Of a stretch of DNA of 64,000 nucleotides, positions 11,101 to 22,539 are shown one piece after another. Origin of the DNA: Oscheius sp. JU75 (Eukaryota; Nematoda; Chromadorea; Rhabditida; Rhabditidae). The DNA lies in contig JASJZC010000007.1 in the NCBI GenBank assembly GCA_037178855.1, forward strand, positions 6,014,001 through 6,078,000, given 5' to 3'. The first letter of the stretch is position 1. Every line of letters begins with the position of its first letter. The notes under the pieces were generated by a model. That model was not told the origin of the DNA. It made no database searches and saw only the letters and a program-made list of their open reading frames with translations. A program made the translations under genes and the position numbers.

Positions 11101-14100
11101 TCTACGTGGCAAAGCTGAAAAAGAAGGGCGTAACTAGGTCGAATGTTTCAGATAGTTGCAGGAAGGATCAACTACTCGTTAACGCGCGAGTCTGAACCGA
11201 TCGCTGTGGGGGCCGAAGCGGATTATCCGGAATGCAAAACGCCATGGGACATTCACACATACGGCAACGGAAGAAACAATCAACACTTTCACGAAGGCGC
11301 ACAGGAGATGAAGATTTCCGGAAGGCGCCCGTCAAGGATATTTTAAGATAGGAAGGGAAGGCAAAGGAATATCTGATTTGTGGCTCAATATTGATAATGG
11401 GTGGTGAAAACAGAAACACGAACAGCTGCTAAAGAGAACACACACGAGAGCATCTGTTTAAATTTGCTGTACTCGTTCGTCCAAATTGTTCGACTGAATG
11501 GCATCCAGAGAAAAGAACAAATGGGACTCCAGAAAACCACCAACGGAATGGATGCTCCGCAATGCGAAAAAACTTGAAATATCCCATTGCCCAGGTGTAT
11601 TCTTGGGTGTGAATGATCAGTATGCAAAGTACTGCATATTCACAAAAAGTCGATTTTTAAAACAGACAGTGTTTTGGAGTTGTGCGTGTGATTATTACAC
11701 ACAATATTATTGCTCTTTGAAGCGTAATGATGTTTGTGAAACTCTTTCTCTTTCCACGGGCTTTGGCGAAAAGCTCACGCGACATTTCTCCCACATAAGA
11801 CGGACCAAGTTAGACCAAAATGAGAGGGTGGATATGAGAAAGCCTGGCGTGAGAAAAGTTACCCCAAATAAGTTAAAGATTCACGAGTCATGCGCAGTAT
11901 TTTATGTCCTTAAAAGGGGTATTTGGATATTTATAGATAGAGTTTTGGCCTTTCCGGTACGATTTTCGGTCATGAATAGTAGCTTGAAGGGGTGTTTCTC
12001 TACAACGAACCTAATAAAGATTCAAACATGATGAACAACATTGTACAGACAGAAACGAGCCTAATTTGGGTTCTATGGTGATCTTCCGACACGTCTTCTC
12101 AAAAACCAGCCGCCGACATTTGAGGATATCTCGCCAAGAGGAAGCTTTTGCAGTTTTGATGAGGCTGGTTAATGGATTCAGGAAAAACAAAATGGATTTC
12201 AATAGAGGGTGAGGGCTCATATGAGAAAACGGATCCGTAAGCAACAACATTCATCCAATGAGCAGGATTTTATCCTTTTTTTCTACTACACGAGGTTGCG
12301 GAGAAAACTAGCCAGACGGAGACACAAAATGGAGGTATAGAAATTCAAGAAGAGCATCAGATTTCGCGGTTCCATGGGCAGTCATACACCATTAGCAAGC
12401 AAACCAAACTGAAACAACGTCTTTGCAACATTCTAATAGAGGATGAATCTCGTTTGTGTCACCTACAGATGGTATGATGCAACTGACATACCAATCTACG
12501 TTGTCAACAGGACAAAACACGAACAATGTTTCGTGATTTGAGAGGAGGCGCGGAAGCTTCCACAGGAACAGACTAGCGCGTCCGAAAGTTGAAGTGAGCG
12601 TCAAAATTGAATAAAGTGATAATTTGCCGAACGGCACACAATGCGGAGAAACGAGTTAGTGCCACCCGGCAGCGGTAGCGGTCACATATGGAGGAATTGG
12701 TTCGAAAGCTCATCTGACTGATCGAAAAATCAAGATGCTTCTTGCAAAATTCAGATGAAGGAAGTAGAAAAGGAATACAGCGCGCAGGAGGGAGAGCAAA
12801 TTGCAACACAGCGGAGTATGGCGTCTTCATCAAAACGCAAATTGGCGTCAGGACAAGTGCGAAAGTGTTGAATAAGGAGGAAGAGAGGTCTAGCCTCTGT
12901 CACTGGCGTCACTTTTGAGGGAGTCAATTTGTCCTCTTAAGCCGTTGAAATCGTTGTAAAGAGCGCCACCTGGCGCGTCAGATAAAGGGACACCGCATGA
13001 AACAATGACATTCTTTCAAGCAAAAGATAGAGCACATGAATCCACACCACTTAAAAGTGGTGTAGACTCCAAACTCATGCTCTAAAGGCGAAGAAAGGCC
13101 ACATGTTCAAGACAAATAAGAGTTCTGAACATAAGTATTCTGGAGAAACCTTTTGTTCTGCAAGAGAGAAAGTCTAGCTTCTCGTTAGAGACATGTTTTA
13201 TACCCGAACATGTTCGCGGAGGAGGAGAAGCAGTGTGAGAATAATAGATAATTTAATCGTATTGCCTGGAATTGATCGCGGGAGCGATGTTCCAATCGAA
13301 CTATGAGAGATGATGGTGCGCTGCACAATCCACACAAAGCTGGGACACTTTTGCCCCGCACAGCTGAACAAGCCTCATGACTGTTTGCCCTTTGCGATAT
13401 CCTCGTGTAGGGGAAGTATCAAAGCGTCGGTGCAAAGACCGTCCAAGCCTATTGTGGCTCCAATGGATAAAAAATGCGCAGTGAACTCCACACGTACGAC
13501 AGTTCACAGTGGCAGCGGCTATTTTTAAGTAGGATTGTGTCCGGTGGAGAAGTGCAAATCCAGGCATTATATTTCAGCCCGAGAGACCAGTGATGGACTA
13601 AAGAATTCACACTCCCTGGGGAAGCCATCATCGTTGCTCGCATAATAATATGGAAATATACCACTAATGGTTTTATTAAGGATTGCTCCGTGATCTCTAA
13701 AACCTTGGGAAACAAAGCAGTGACGTTGTAGAGGTAGTGAGAAAAAAAGACCTGTTGACAGCATGTATAACAGTCTTGCAACGGGAAAGGTTACAGGACA
13801 CATGACACGCTGAGGCTCAATAAAGACCAAAATTGAGGCAACGAATCCCTAGAAGTAGTATCAACAGAATGTGTCGATACATGGGAGATGTTTCAGTATG
13901 GATATGTGAGTCTGCAGAGCTATAAATACGTGTGGCATTATGAGATCGGCTTGTTGGCGACTGCAAAGAAGAAATTGGGTACTCGCCCATGAGGACTTCT
14001 CAGAATCAGATTTCCTGCATGCTTCTTTGAGTGACCGAATTAATATAATTATGAGAAAATGTTCTTCATGAAGAGACGTCAATAATTGATCAGGGGGAAA

Positions 14101-14833
14101 AGAAAGAAGAGGACCGAGGACCGCAGATTATTAAGAAGAAATCTGTGGTACGTCTGCATCGCCGAGGCAAATATCCAGGTCACTCATAGCCTCGGGCAAC
14201 GCCTGTTATTACTATTATTCAAATTGGAGATAGAAGGAGCGAGGCTGCCTCAAGTAAATATGTGGACTTCTGGAAGGGGAGATGGACACTGCTCAGCTCT
14301 TTTGTTGCTCATTCCTGGAAACTTTCAAAAAAATGAAACTGATCCGACTCGCGCTTCAACAAGTTACTAGTAGAAGTTTGCAGAAGATCACGAGAAAGTG
14401 TCACGCGCTTCTTGAAACTAAAACGGGTGGTTATCCGATTTCGCGAGTGGATCAAATTTCAAGAGATAACTTTTTTTGTTGTTAAACTTGCCGGAAACAG
14501 CAGATTGTCTAATCAACCGAGTTCAAATGGGCAACTTGCTCAGCAAAGGCTCGGGTGAACTTCAAATTTATGCTACCCAAGAGACAAAAAGTCAAGAACC
14601 GAGCAGAAAAGAGGAGAGAAGCGAAGACAATGAATTATTAGGGTTGAAAGGGAGCAGAAAGTGGCAAAACTTCTGAGATGAACGACTAGACATCGAGAAG
14701 TAATATTCGTCTCTAGATAACTTGCTCAAACTATAAATAGGTGTCATGTCTTTGGACTCCTCTATAATTCATGAAAAGACTTCAGATGACTGGTCTGATG
14801 TTGAATGAGTCATTTACGAAATTTAATGTCATC
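11100..14833. other. Long purine-rich gap; no supportable gene
   Basis: The plus strand is visibly rich in GAA/AGA/GGAA. The longest frame, 11498-12031 (177 codons), shows no family resemblance and no splice structure. An imperfect hairpin is listed separately at 13029-13083. Nothing else is supportable. Confidence 0.4.
13029..13083. repeat. Imperfect hairpin (about 55 bp)
   Basis: The inner arms ACACCACTT / AAGTGGTGT are a perfect 9-bp inverted repeat around AA. Outer segments AGAGCACATGA and TCATGCTCT extend the pairing with small bulges. It lies in the purine-rich gap and could be a foldback element remnant or a small-RNA hairpin. Confidence 0.4.
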
Positions 14834-15109
14834 TCAGAACTTTTTTTTTATCAAAACATAGGTCATAAACGAAAACATAACTTGATATTCAATCACTGCG
14901 GCAAAGTTCATTGGCGGGTCAATTATGTCAGAAGCAGGGTCAAAACCACTAGAACGATCACGAACGAATGATAACAAATGAGGTTTGGCTTCTTTCAAAA
15001 CGTTCAGATAATACTCTGTGTAGGTGGTGTAGATGTACTTAAATGATTGAACAACTATGTTTGGTGATCCAACATATTTCTCTTGTGCAACTTTACTTGC
15101 CCCCATCAC
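14834..15109 (-). CDS. Possible orphan exon, unknown product
   Basis: The minus-strand frame has protein-like texture over about 60 residues (VAQEKYVGSPNIVVQSFKYI, then TEYYLNVLKEAKPHLLSFV and DPASDIIDPPMNFAAVIEYQ). A weak acceptor (GTAAAG) precedes it and a possible GTTATG donor follows the EYQ segment. I do not recognise a family, and no neighbouring exons were found on that strand within several kb. It may be one exon of an unrecognised gene with long introns, or a chance frame. Confidence 0.22.
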   Translation of the reverse strand: MMGASKVAQEKYVGSPNIVVQSFKYIYTTYTEYYLNVLKEAKPHLLSFVRDRSSGFDPASDIIDPPMNFAAVIEYQVMFSFMTYVLIKKKF

Positions 15110-16009
15110 CCAACAGCCAATACATCATTCCGGTGCATTCCGATTCGGATTATGATTAAAAATGCGACCGCTAAAATTAAGGTGGCTTGAGGTCTACAAA
15201 AACTGGACAATAGAGAGCAATGAAAAACAGAACAACTGTTCCGTAGGCAGGTAAACAGCTTCTGGCAAGGACTGTCTGTATATCAACTATCAAACGGCTT
15301 TTGATTCTGTTTTAGATCCTCAGTTAAAGAAAAAACTATTTTTTGAAAAACAAAGATGCCTTGTTGAGCTTGATACATAATACTTAAAGGAATGCGAAAG
15401 TTTTTGGAGCTTCACGCAAAAAGTAGATTCTAGGTCTGTAGGAACGTTATGCTTTTATGAACACGGAATGAATTGGTGTTTTTAGGTCACTTTGTAGTTA
15501 CAACATTTTTTACGCTCTACGAACACCCTGAAGATGCACTTTTGTTCCATGGAATAACCAACTCCGACTCATCTTTTGGAACAGAACCGGTTGAAAGTTG
15601 TCCCTCTTTGTAAACATCATGAATATAATTAACAGTGACCTTCTAAAAACCTAATATATGTCTGCCAGTCTATTGGTTACTCTTTGCCTGATTCACCCGC
15701 TTATACCACCTCGACCCAGCCATTACAAGCACTCGAGCTTCCGGCAGAGCCAACGAGTGCTCTAATCTTTTCTGCCAACTTCATTGGGTCAAGAGAACCA
15801 ACCTCTTCTCGCCATCGTTTCCGCCAGACAGTGCTCATTGAAAGCTCAGATTCCTTTTCGTGGATCTTCAAGAGCCCTATTGATTTCAAGAGATGCTCCT
15901 CACTCTTGGCACTGTTTGTCTGTATCGTTCGCAATCCTCACCCTGACTCCTTTTCCCTCGAAAATTTTTTCTTGGTTAAACTAACAAGGAGCAAAGAAGG
16001 CTTTTCAGA

Positions 16010-16204
16010 ATGTCTATAGATACTTTCTTGGACGCATTTCGTACATTTAGAGGAAAGTTCAATGGGGATTGGAGCGACAGACTCAGTTCACCAGTGACTT
16101 CAAATCTTCTGATGGCATGTTCGCTTCTAACCTCACTCAAAATGTACGGAGCAACTCCCTTGGAGTGCTTGACTCCGGGAACATCACCGGATAGTTGGGC
16201 CGTG
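16010..16204 (+). CDS. Innexin N-terminal exon: alternative first exon or truncated paralogue
   Basis: A 65-codon exon begins at an ATG just after CTTTTCAGA. It encodes an innexin N-terminus: FLDAFRTF, GDWSDRLSSPVTSNLLM, a first transmembrane helix, and the extracellular PLECLTPG...DSWAV with the first conserved ECL1 cysteine. It ends at a GTG|GTATG donor in phase 0. Exon 1 of the complete innexin (17034-17231) also ends in phase 0 at the equivalent point (SWEQ). This exon could therefore be spliced onto exon 2 at 17271, giving an innexin with a different N-terminus. The sequence after 16204 shows no further innexin exons before 17034. The alternative is a truncated tandem duplicate. Compared with its neighbour it lacks the usual DDDW acidic run and the Q of SWEQ. 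Confidence 0.7.
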
Positions 16205-17033
16205 GTATGTTATTGCAGCCGGGAAAGGTGTGAGAATGCTGTTTTGATTCAAGGGCGTGCCAAAGGTCATACGGCTGTGCGTGGCAGGTCTGTGTGTATG
16301 GGGCGGTTATGACCAGTCTTCGCCAGGGCGCAGCACTGATTTTCCACTCCTTGATGGGATTAAATACCTCTATTTTCAATGTCACATCTGTTTGCCTTTC
16401 GGTATTGTCGCAGAATGTGTTGTGCAAATAGTTAATTGAGGTATCCGTTGCTTTTCAGTGGGCCTCTGTTCTGCATCAGAACAGTCAGTTCTGTCCCAGT
16501 CTTGTTTACGCAACTGCTATTGTCTCAGCTAGTTGGGCGCGAAAACTGCAGTTGGATGGCAAAAGTCCTCCCCGTACAAGTTTGGAAATCGATGACCGTC
16601 ATGGAAATAGCGCTTGTCACATCATGACAACTTTATTGCACTTTTCCTCATTGTGATTTTTGCTCGTGTGCTGTGTGTTGCATCTGGCGATGGTCCCTGT
16701 GATCATGATTTAGTGCTTTTAGTGAGGATTTCTCTTTATCTGTTGAGAGCACCGTGTTTATGAGTGGCTCACTTGTTTACGCCGCAATTACATAGTTTAT
16801 GCCGTAAGGCTCCACAAAAACAGATTTCAAAAGTTTGGTGGTCATATGTTTTCTTGATGTTTTTTGTCATTACGATTCTCACACACAAACTATTGTGCAT
16901 TTCGGGACAGAACAAACAGCCCGATAAATCCTTCCAATTGCTCGTCGTGAGAAACTTTCCCTCTCCTTTTTGTTCACTACTTTGCCTCTCTTTTTTCTTG
17001 TGACCGCTTGACATTCTCCAACCTTGCAGAAAA
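16205..17033 (+). other. Spacer between the two innexin first exons
   Basis: No coding exon was recognised. A frame after TTTTCAG at about 16459 (QWASVLHQNSQFCPS) is open but does not resemble the second half of innexin ECL1. The end of the spacer contains an acceptor (CCTTGCAG) immediately before ATG 17034. Confidence 0.45.
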
Positions 17034-18793
17034 ATGGTCATGATTGAAACTTTCATCGGGATGGCCCGGTACTTATCGCCGAGGAACGATGATGATTGGA
17101 GCGATCGGTTACATTACCTCTTTACGCCCAACATTCTTTTGGCGTTCTCAGTGGTCATTTCGTTCAAACAGTTCGGCGGCAGGCCCCTGGAGTGTATGTT
17201 CCCCAATAAATTTCCCGGCAGCTGGGAGCAAGCAAGTCGTGGTTATTGTTTGTAAACAGACGTCTTTCAGTACGCCGAAAACTACTGCTGGTCCCAAAAT
17301 ACCTATTTCGTTCAACCGAAGGAGCATGTTGAAACTATAAGGGCTGAGGATCGGTAGGTTTTCTATTTTCCTAGCATTTGAAATCATGTTCAGATACACA
17401 CCAGAACGTGAACTGTGTTACTATCAATGGGTTCCGTTCTTGTTATTGTTACAAGCTGCTTGCTTCCGAGCACCGAGTTTTTTGTGGAAGTACTTTTCGA
17501 ATCACTCCGGTAAGCTTATTAATCACAAATGTCAACAGATATTTTTCAGGAGTTCGCATTCACGAAGTCGTCGAAAAAGCCAGAGATGCTGCCAATGTGG
17601 AAGAAGATATTCGAATTAGAAACGTGAACATTCTTGCCCGCCACATGCGAAACGCTTTGAGGTTTCACCGTCGCATCAACAGGAAAAACGTGAGTGTTTG
17701 AGATTTTAGTCTCAAAAACAACTTTTTTACAGGTGCAAGTCCACAAAAACTTCACTTTTTTAAATTTCCAATACTCAGCCTCGTTCATCTCCTGCATGTA
17801 TTTGCTGACCAAACTGATGTACTTGCTCAATTGCATAGCGCAGTTGTGGTTCATGAATTTGTAAGCTTTTCTTTAAGAAAGCATATATTAATTGGCCAAT
17901 TGTAGCTTTTTGAAAACAAACACGCATGAGTGGTATGGTCTGGGAGTCATCACTGATATTTTGAACGGTACACCTTGGCAGACAAGTGGCTACTTCCCAA
18001 GAACAGCAATCTGTGACTTTGAGGCTAGTTAAAATAACAACTTTTCATAGACAGGCTTAGGTGAGACAACTGGCAAACATCCAAAAGCACTCGGTACAAT
18101 GTGTCCTGGTCATCAACATCTTTACCGAAAAGATCTTCATTCTCCTCTGGTTCTGGTAAGACAAAAGATACTCTTTTTGTATAGATAGCCAAGGTATCTA
18201 ATGATTTTCTTCTGTGCCCTGGTCACTTTTGTTAACTGGTTCTTCTTGTTGACCCTTCCTTGTTTCTCCCGCTGGTTTATCGCCCAGCACTTGGAGCTGA
18301 GCACTCTTGAAGGATTCGACGCACGCTCCCGAAGTACAGAAATTATGAGTGCAAACACATAGCCTTATTTAGAATGTTACAAGGAGGTCGCCAAATTCGT
18401 CTCCGAGTATCTACATCGAGATGGCATGTTTGTCCTTCGGATGGTCTCCTCTCATGCAGGAGTCATTTTTGGATCTGATCTTGTTCTAGCTCTTTGGAAT
18501 TCTTTTTACGTTATCGAAGAGAAGGTTCACATAGTCCAGTATTACATCGTTTCAATTTCAGAGAACGACGATAGAATACTCGCCTGTTAGTACAGAAAGC
18601 ACAGACTCTGTCAGACTTAGAAAGAAGAAAAACACCTTACCTGGTATTGCAGACGACTTCACAACGACTTTGATACCATTGAGTCCGGAAGATGAAGACC
18701 GAAAAAGTGCAGTTTCGAGGCAAGTACATAATGGGATCTGGAAATACCTTTTTTAGCCGAAATTCTGCTCCTGTTCTTTACCAGGAACCCTAA
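17034..18793 (+). CDS. Innexin gap-junction protein
   Basis: Eleven exons: 17034-17231, 17271-17353, 17394-17509, 17550-17689, 17733-17860, 17906-18023, 18061-18155, 18194-18333, 18373-18524, 18562 to about 18719, and 18757 to the stop at 18793. Features in order are the cytoplasmic N-terminus ([20 protein letters not shown]), TM1, ECL1 with [18 protein letters not shown], the YYQWVPF start of TM2, a cytoplasmic loop rich in Arg, TM3, ECL2 ([13 protein letters not shown]), TM4 (ILLWFWYLMIFF) and a charged tail ([14 protein letters not shown]). Innexins form invertebrate gap junctions; the paired extracellular cysteines are present. Introns 1 (17232) and 6 (18024) begin with GC. The last intron can be read with a GC donor at 18720 (stop 18793) or a GT donor (stop 18852). 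AATAAA lies at 18877-18882. Confidence 0.92.
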
Positions 18794-18876
18794 ATGATCA
18801 GATCTACTTTGTGTGTACATATTGCAGCATTTCACTCCAGAATACGAAGTAACCGATGATTGAATTTTACTGTTGA

Positions 18877-18882
18877 AATAAA
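18877..18882 (+). terminator. Poly(A) signal of the innexin gene
   Basis: AATAAA occurs 25-85 bp after the two candidate innexin stop codons. Confidence 0.5.
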
Positions 18883-18889
18883 CTATGCT

Positions 18890-19345
18890 TTACCTTTGTT
18901 AATTGACCTTTTAGAACTTGCTCAGCGTCTGGTCTCGGAGGGTATTGTTTTGCAAAATAAACAGTGGTCAGCCCCGTCTTCACTCGGCTCGGAAGTGTCC
19001 AAGCCTGTAGTTTTGAGTTCACTGTCTTTTCCTTTGCGAAGCTTTATCTTGATTGTAGCCACTCCTGTATGTATGGTTTTCGAAAGGGAAGCTTCTGTTC
19101 CAAGGGAGTTCCCACGACACTCTCGCTATATTTGTACGGTATTAGCGCTCTGAGCAGAGCAAAGCCGTAATTCTAGCGCGAAAAAGCGCGTGCGACCGAC
19201 AGGCCCCTCCCGCGGGCGCTGTCACTCAATCGGATTACCGTCCCTTCCTTGGCTGGTGCTCCAGAGATCTTGTTTTTCTTGATCCACGTCAGCTACTTCC
19301 TATTCTGGTAGTATGAGTCTGAAACGTTGGTTTTCAGGTCACAAA
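18890..19345. other. Intergenic, innexin to LDLa gene
   Basis: Overlapping short frames at 18860-19170 have no family resemblance. The stretch from 19170 to 19215 is GC-rich (AAAAGCGCGTGCG, CTCCCGCGGGCGC) and may be promoter-proximal. The region ends with a TTTTCAG acceptor before ATG 19346. Confidence 0.4.
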
Positions 19346-21858
19346 ATGGGTTTCTGCGGGTCCATAACCGCGAGCCTACTCCTTCTCAACACGATATACT
19401 CAATGCAGATTGATATGTTAGACACTAGTTCTATGGAGCCTGTAGAACCGAATTACTGTAATAATAGGTAAATCTCATATAGTAAACAGTGATCCATGCT
19501 TCAGTGATATTTTGACAGAAGCTGGATTATACAGATCGACATTAGGCCAGTTTCTAGGATATGATTGTAGTCAAGAATTTTTCCATTGCCGTTGGCAAAG
19601 TGACGGTTTTCGTACGTATCGAAAACAGTGTAAAACAGGTAACGTTCTATAAAAACAAACACTTTTGTGGTTCAGGACTTGTATATGATGTACATGGCAC
19701 GCAGAATTGTAACTACGACTACAACGTGAAGAGCTGTGGAATTACTGGAAGCGGTGAGTTTTTGCTCCAAGACTAAAATGTTTAAATTCTAGGACCTGCT
19801 CAATGCAATTCAACCGACTTCCTTTGTCCATTGTCCGGACAGTGTGTTCATATGTCGCAGAGGTGCGATGGTCGTTATGACTGTGTCCTCGAGGAGGACG
19901 AACAGAATTGCCGTAGGGTTTTATTTGCCATTCGCACTCTCCTTGTTTTAGCACTTTGTGCCGCTGGAGAGTTTGCTTGCATTGTTTCCGAGCAGTGTAT
20001 CTCTTTGGATCGCCGCTGCAACGGCCTTTCCGAATGTGCCGACGGGACAGATGAAAAAGACTGTGACGGTTAGCAACTTTTTTCTCCGTTGCGATTTCGC
20101 GAAACGGGATGTGAATAATCCCGTTTGGACTTCCTTCACGAGATCAGTGTTTTTAAGTTTATTTGGTCAAGGAACGGTGCGCCTTTCTGGTGTCATGTCA
20201 GTGCCTTTTCGGACCGGTTGCCTGTTTGACAAGGCGAACTTCGCGCGTCTCAGTCGCCGAGCAGTTGCTCCCAGCGAACTGACCACTCGAGGACATGGGA
20301 GCCTAGATCGCGTGGGAACTGTAGGCATTGTTTTCAGTTTGCGGACATGGCTTCTTCCACTGCTCAAAGAGCAGCGAATGTGTTCCGATTGATCAACGAT
20401 GTGACGGAAGACGACAGTGCCCTCATGGAGAAGATGAAATGCTTTGCAAGTGTGTTTGCTCTTGTGAACGGAAACAAACTTTATTTAGAAAACCTGCGGC
20501 TGAAACGAAGTTTACTTGTCAGTCAAGAGATGAACAGATTCCTATGACGCAGGTTGCTTGGGATTTATACTCAAAGCAATGGGTTTTTAGGTTTGTGATG
20601 GGAATCCACAATGCAGTGATGGCTCCGATGAAGCTTATTGTGACATTGGCGTAGCTGCCGGAGGTGCTATGTAAGTTGTGCTTTTTTTTTTTAACTAAAG
20701 ATTGCCAATTGAATTCACAAGAGAAGCAGCTTTTGTTTACTAGTTTTCTAGTTTTGTGAGCTGGTATGCTACATGTATTATTGCATTACGTTCAGTTGTC
20801 ATCCTATTTCAGATCGTTTTCTTCCAACCCGAATCCTCCAGGCCAGGCTCTGCCTCCAAGCAGGCCAGCGCCACCATTGCCTGCGCAACCCCAACAGCCT
20901 GAAGAAGAGGAATATGAATATGAAGAAGAACCAGAAAAGCCTGCTGGTCCATCATTCCCCATGTTAGCATTAGTCACTCCTCCCTCAGCGTGAGTATGAA
21001 CTGTAACATCATAACATCATTAGCATTCAAACGTCACCTCCCACAGTGAGAACAATACCAACAACTCTTCCTCCAACAACTCTCAGACAGGCCACTGTTT
21101 TCAGCAGACCCAGACCTAAAATTAGTCCACCTCAACAGGTTGACTTTCTTCCGCAAATTTACACTATGCATTTTAGATAAAACAGGCTGCTTCAGTCACT
21201 CCTAGATTGCTGCAGTCCGTAGAAATAACTGCAACTACTACTGTTAGACCAAGGGTTAGTTGTTTACTACCAGAACTAACAAATGTTAGGTGACTGTACC
21301 GACTCATCTCTCCGAATCTCAAGGAAAACGGATAAGATATCCCACAAAGACAGCTACGGAAGTTTCTGAGAACGTGCGTCTCACGGCTTCAACAGTTCGG
21401 CCAAGAAACCAAACTCCGCAACAACTTTACGACAGAACTGTTCCTACTACAAAGGGTAAAGTTTTCTCAAAGTCCAGTTTTCTCAATAACCATTTACATT
21501 TCAGCTGTGCCATACTCCACCGCTCAACATGCGCTCATTGTGGAAGTAACTTCTCCACCCATTCCTGCTCAACAAATCAAGGAAAATGTCATGAAGCAGC
21601 TCAATTCACAAATTAGCAATGGGATGACTCCGTGGGTTGTTTTTACTCTCTTGGTATTGTCACTTCAGTGAGCTAATGGCCAAAATAGAACAACTACTGA
21701 CTGCTGAACTGCGAGGAGCAAAAAAGAGAAGACCAACCAGGTGTGTAATTTCATTACTGGTTTCCAGGAAAAAACAACTTTTTAGTCCTCGTGAAGCCAG
21801 CCTCAGCCCTGCCGCAATCATCAGAACATTCACCTCAAGAGTTCAAATCCCACAATGA
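19346..21858 (+). CDS. Secreted chitin-binding (CBM14) plus four LDLa-repeat protein with Pro/Thr-rich tail
   Basis: A multi-exon gene starting MGFCGSITASLLLLNTIYS (signal peptide). The first domain is peritrophin/chitin-binding type 2, with EFFHCRWQSDGFRTYRKQC, GLVYDVHGTQNCNYDY and a closing C. Four LDL-receptor class A repeats follow with their C-terminal acidic clusters (CDGRYDCVLEEDEQNC; CNGLSECADGTDEKDC; CDGRRQCPHGEDEMLC; CDGNPQCSDGSDEAYC). After these come a Pro-rich segment, an acidic EEEYEYEEE run, Thr/Pro/Arg-rich exons and a helical basic end (ELMAKIEQLLTAEL then KKRRPT). The protein has about 600 residues and no obvious transmembrane helix. Nematode proteins with this pairing are extracellular, associated with cuticle, eggshell or chitin; the ligand is unknown. 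The intron at about 20071-20336 is the longest and contains a hairpin. AATAAA lies at 21930. Confidence 0.85.
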
Positions 21859-21929
21859 CACATTCACAAATTGAAATGATCATACCTGAAACTATCACAA
21901 TGACACTGTATTTATGATTAATATTGCCT

Positions 21930-21935
21930 AATAAA
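21930..21935 (+). terminator. Poly(A) signal of the LDLa gene
   Basis: AATAAA occurs 72 bp after the stop at 21858. Confidence 0.5.
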
Positions 21936-21939
21936 AGTC

Positions 21940-22539
21940 TTTTGGATGTTTTTGCATGAGGTGCAATTATAGTTGTCGTAAAAAATGATGAAGTCCGGTC
22001 ATAAAAACTATGTAGGTCTTAACTTCTCCTCATAACAAGAGAAGGAGTATTGGTCCAGACTGAGATTTGCAGTCGTTTTAAACAACTCAGACCTTCCTTT
22101 TTGTCCTCTTAAGCGAAAAATTATGACCTCATAAAACGCCATATAAGGTGTTAATCACAGGCCATTTTAGCGATCTAGGATAAACATATCCGGACAGATT
22201 TCCGGTAAAGACCATAACGTGTCGGCACGCCTCCGACATTGGTAAATTCATAGGAGCATTTTTCAACTCCCTCTGTGTATTCAAATGCTACCGCTTATCT
22301 CCTTGATCTCTTTCCCATCATTTTTCTGCACACTTGTCCGTTCAGCTTCTGCACAATCCTCAACGGAGATATTCGTCATTTTTCCGGCGAATAGGCAATT
22401 ACCGGTTGTCAAAAACCTTTAACGAACTTTCTCACTCGGTGACATTCTCAATGCATTTAAAAGCTCAGTCGTAGTCACACCAGTTCATTTTATTTCATTT
22501 CACACTTTTGTCTCCTCTACTCAGCAGTAGTTTTCAGGA
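21940..22539. other. Intergenic upstream of the SAGF-amide peptide gene
   Basis: No coding frame. The last part contains TTTTCAGGA directly before ATG 22540, a probable spliced-leader or leader-intron acceptor. Upstream promoter elements are not identifiable by eye. Confidence 0.4.

Noticed and set aside
11498-12031. 177-codon plus-strand open frame
   Set aside because: No family resemblance, leader or splice context; one frame of this length is expected by chance in a window of this size.
15684-16019. Opposing open frames upstream of the first innexin exon
   Set aside because: Both strands are open over the same bases and neither shows a domain; the innexin ATG has its own acceptor and does not need this sequence.
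16437-16660. Open frame after TTTTCAG as second exon of the upstream innexin exon
   Set aside because: Its translation does not resemble innexin ECL1 or TM2 and ends quickly; splicing to the downstream innexin exon 2 is more sensible.
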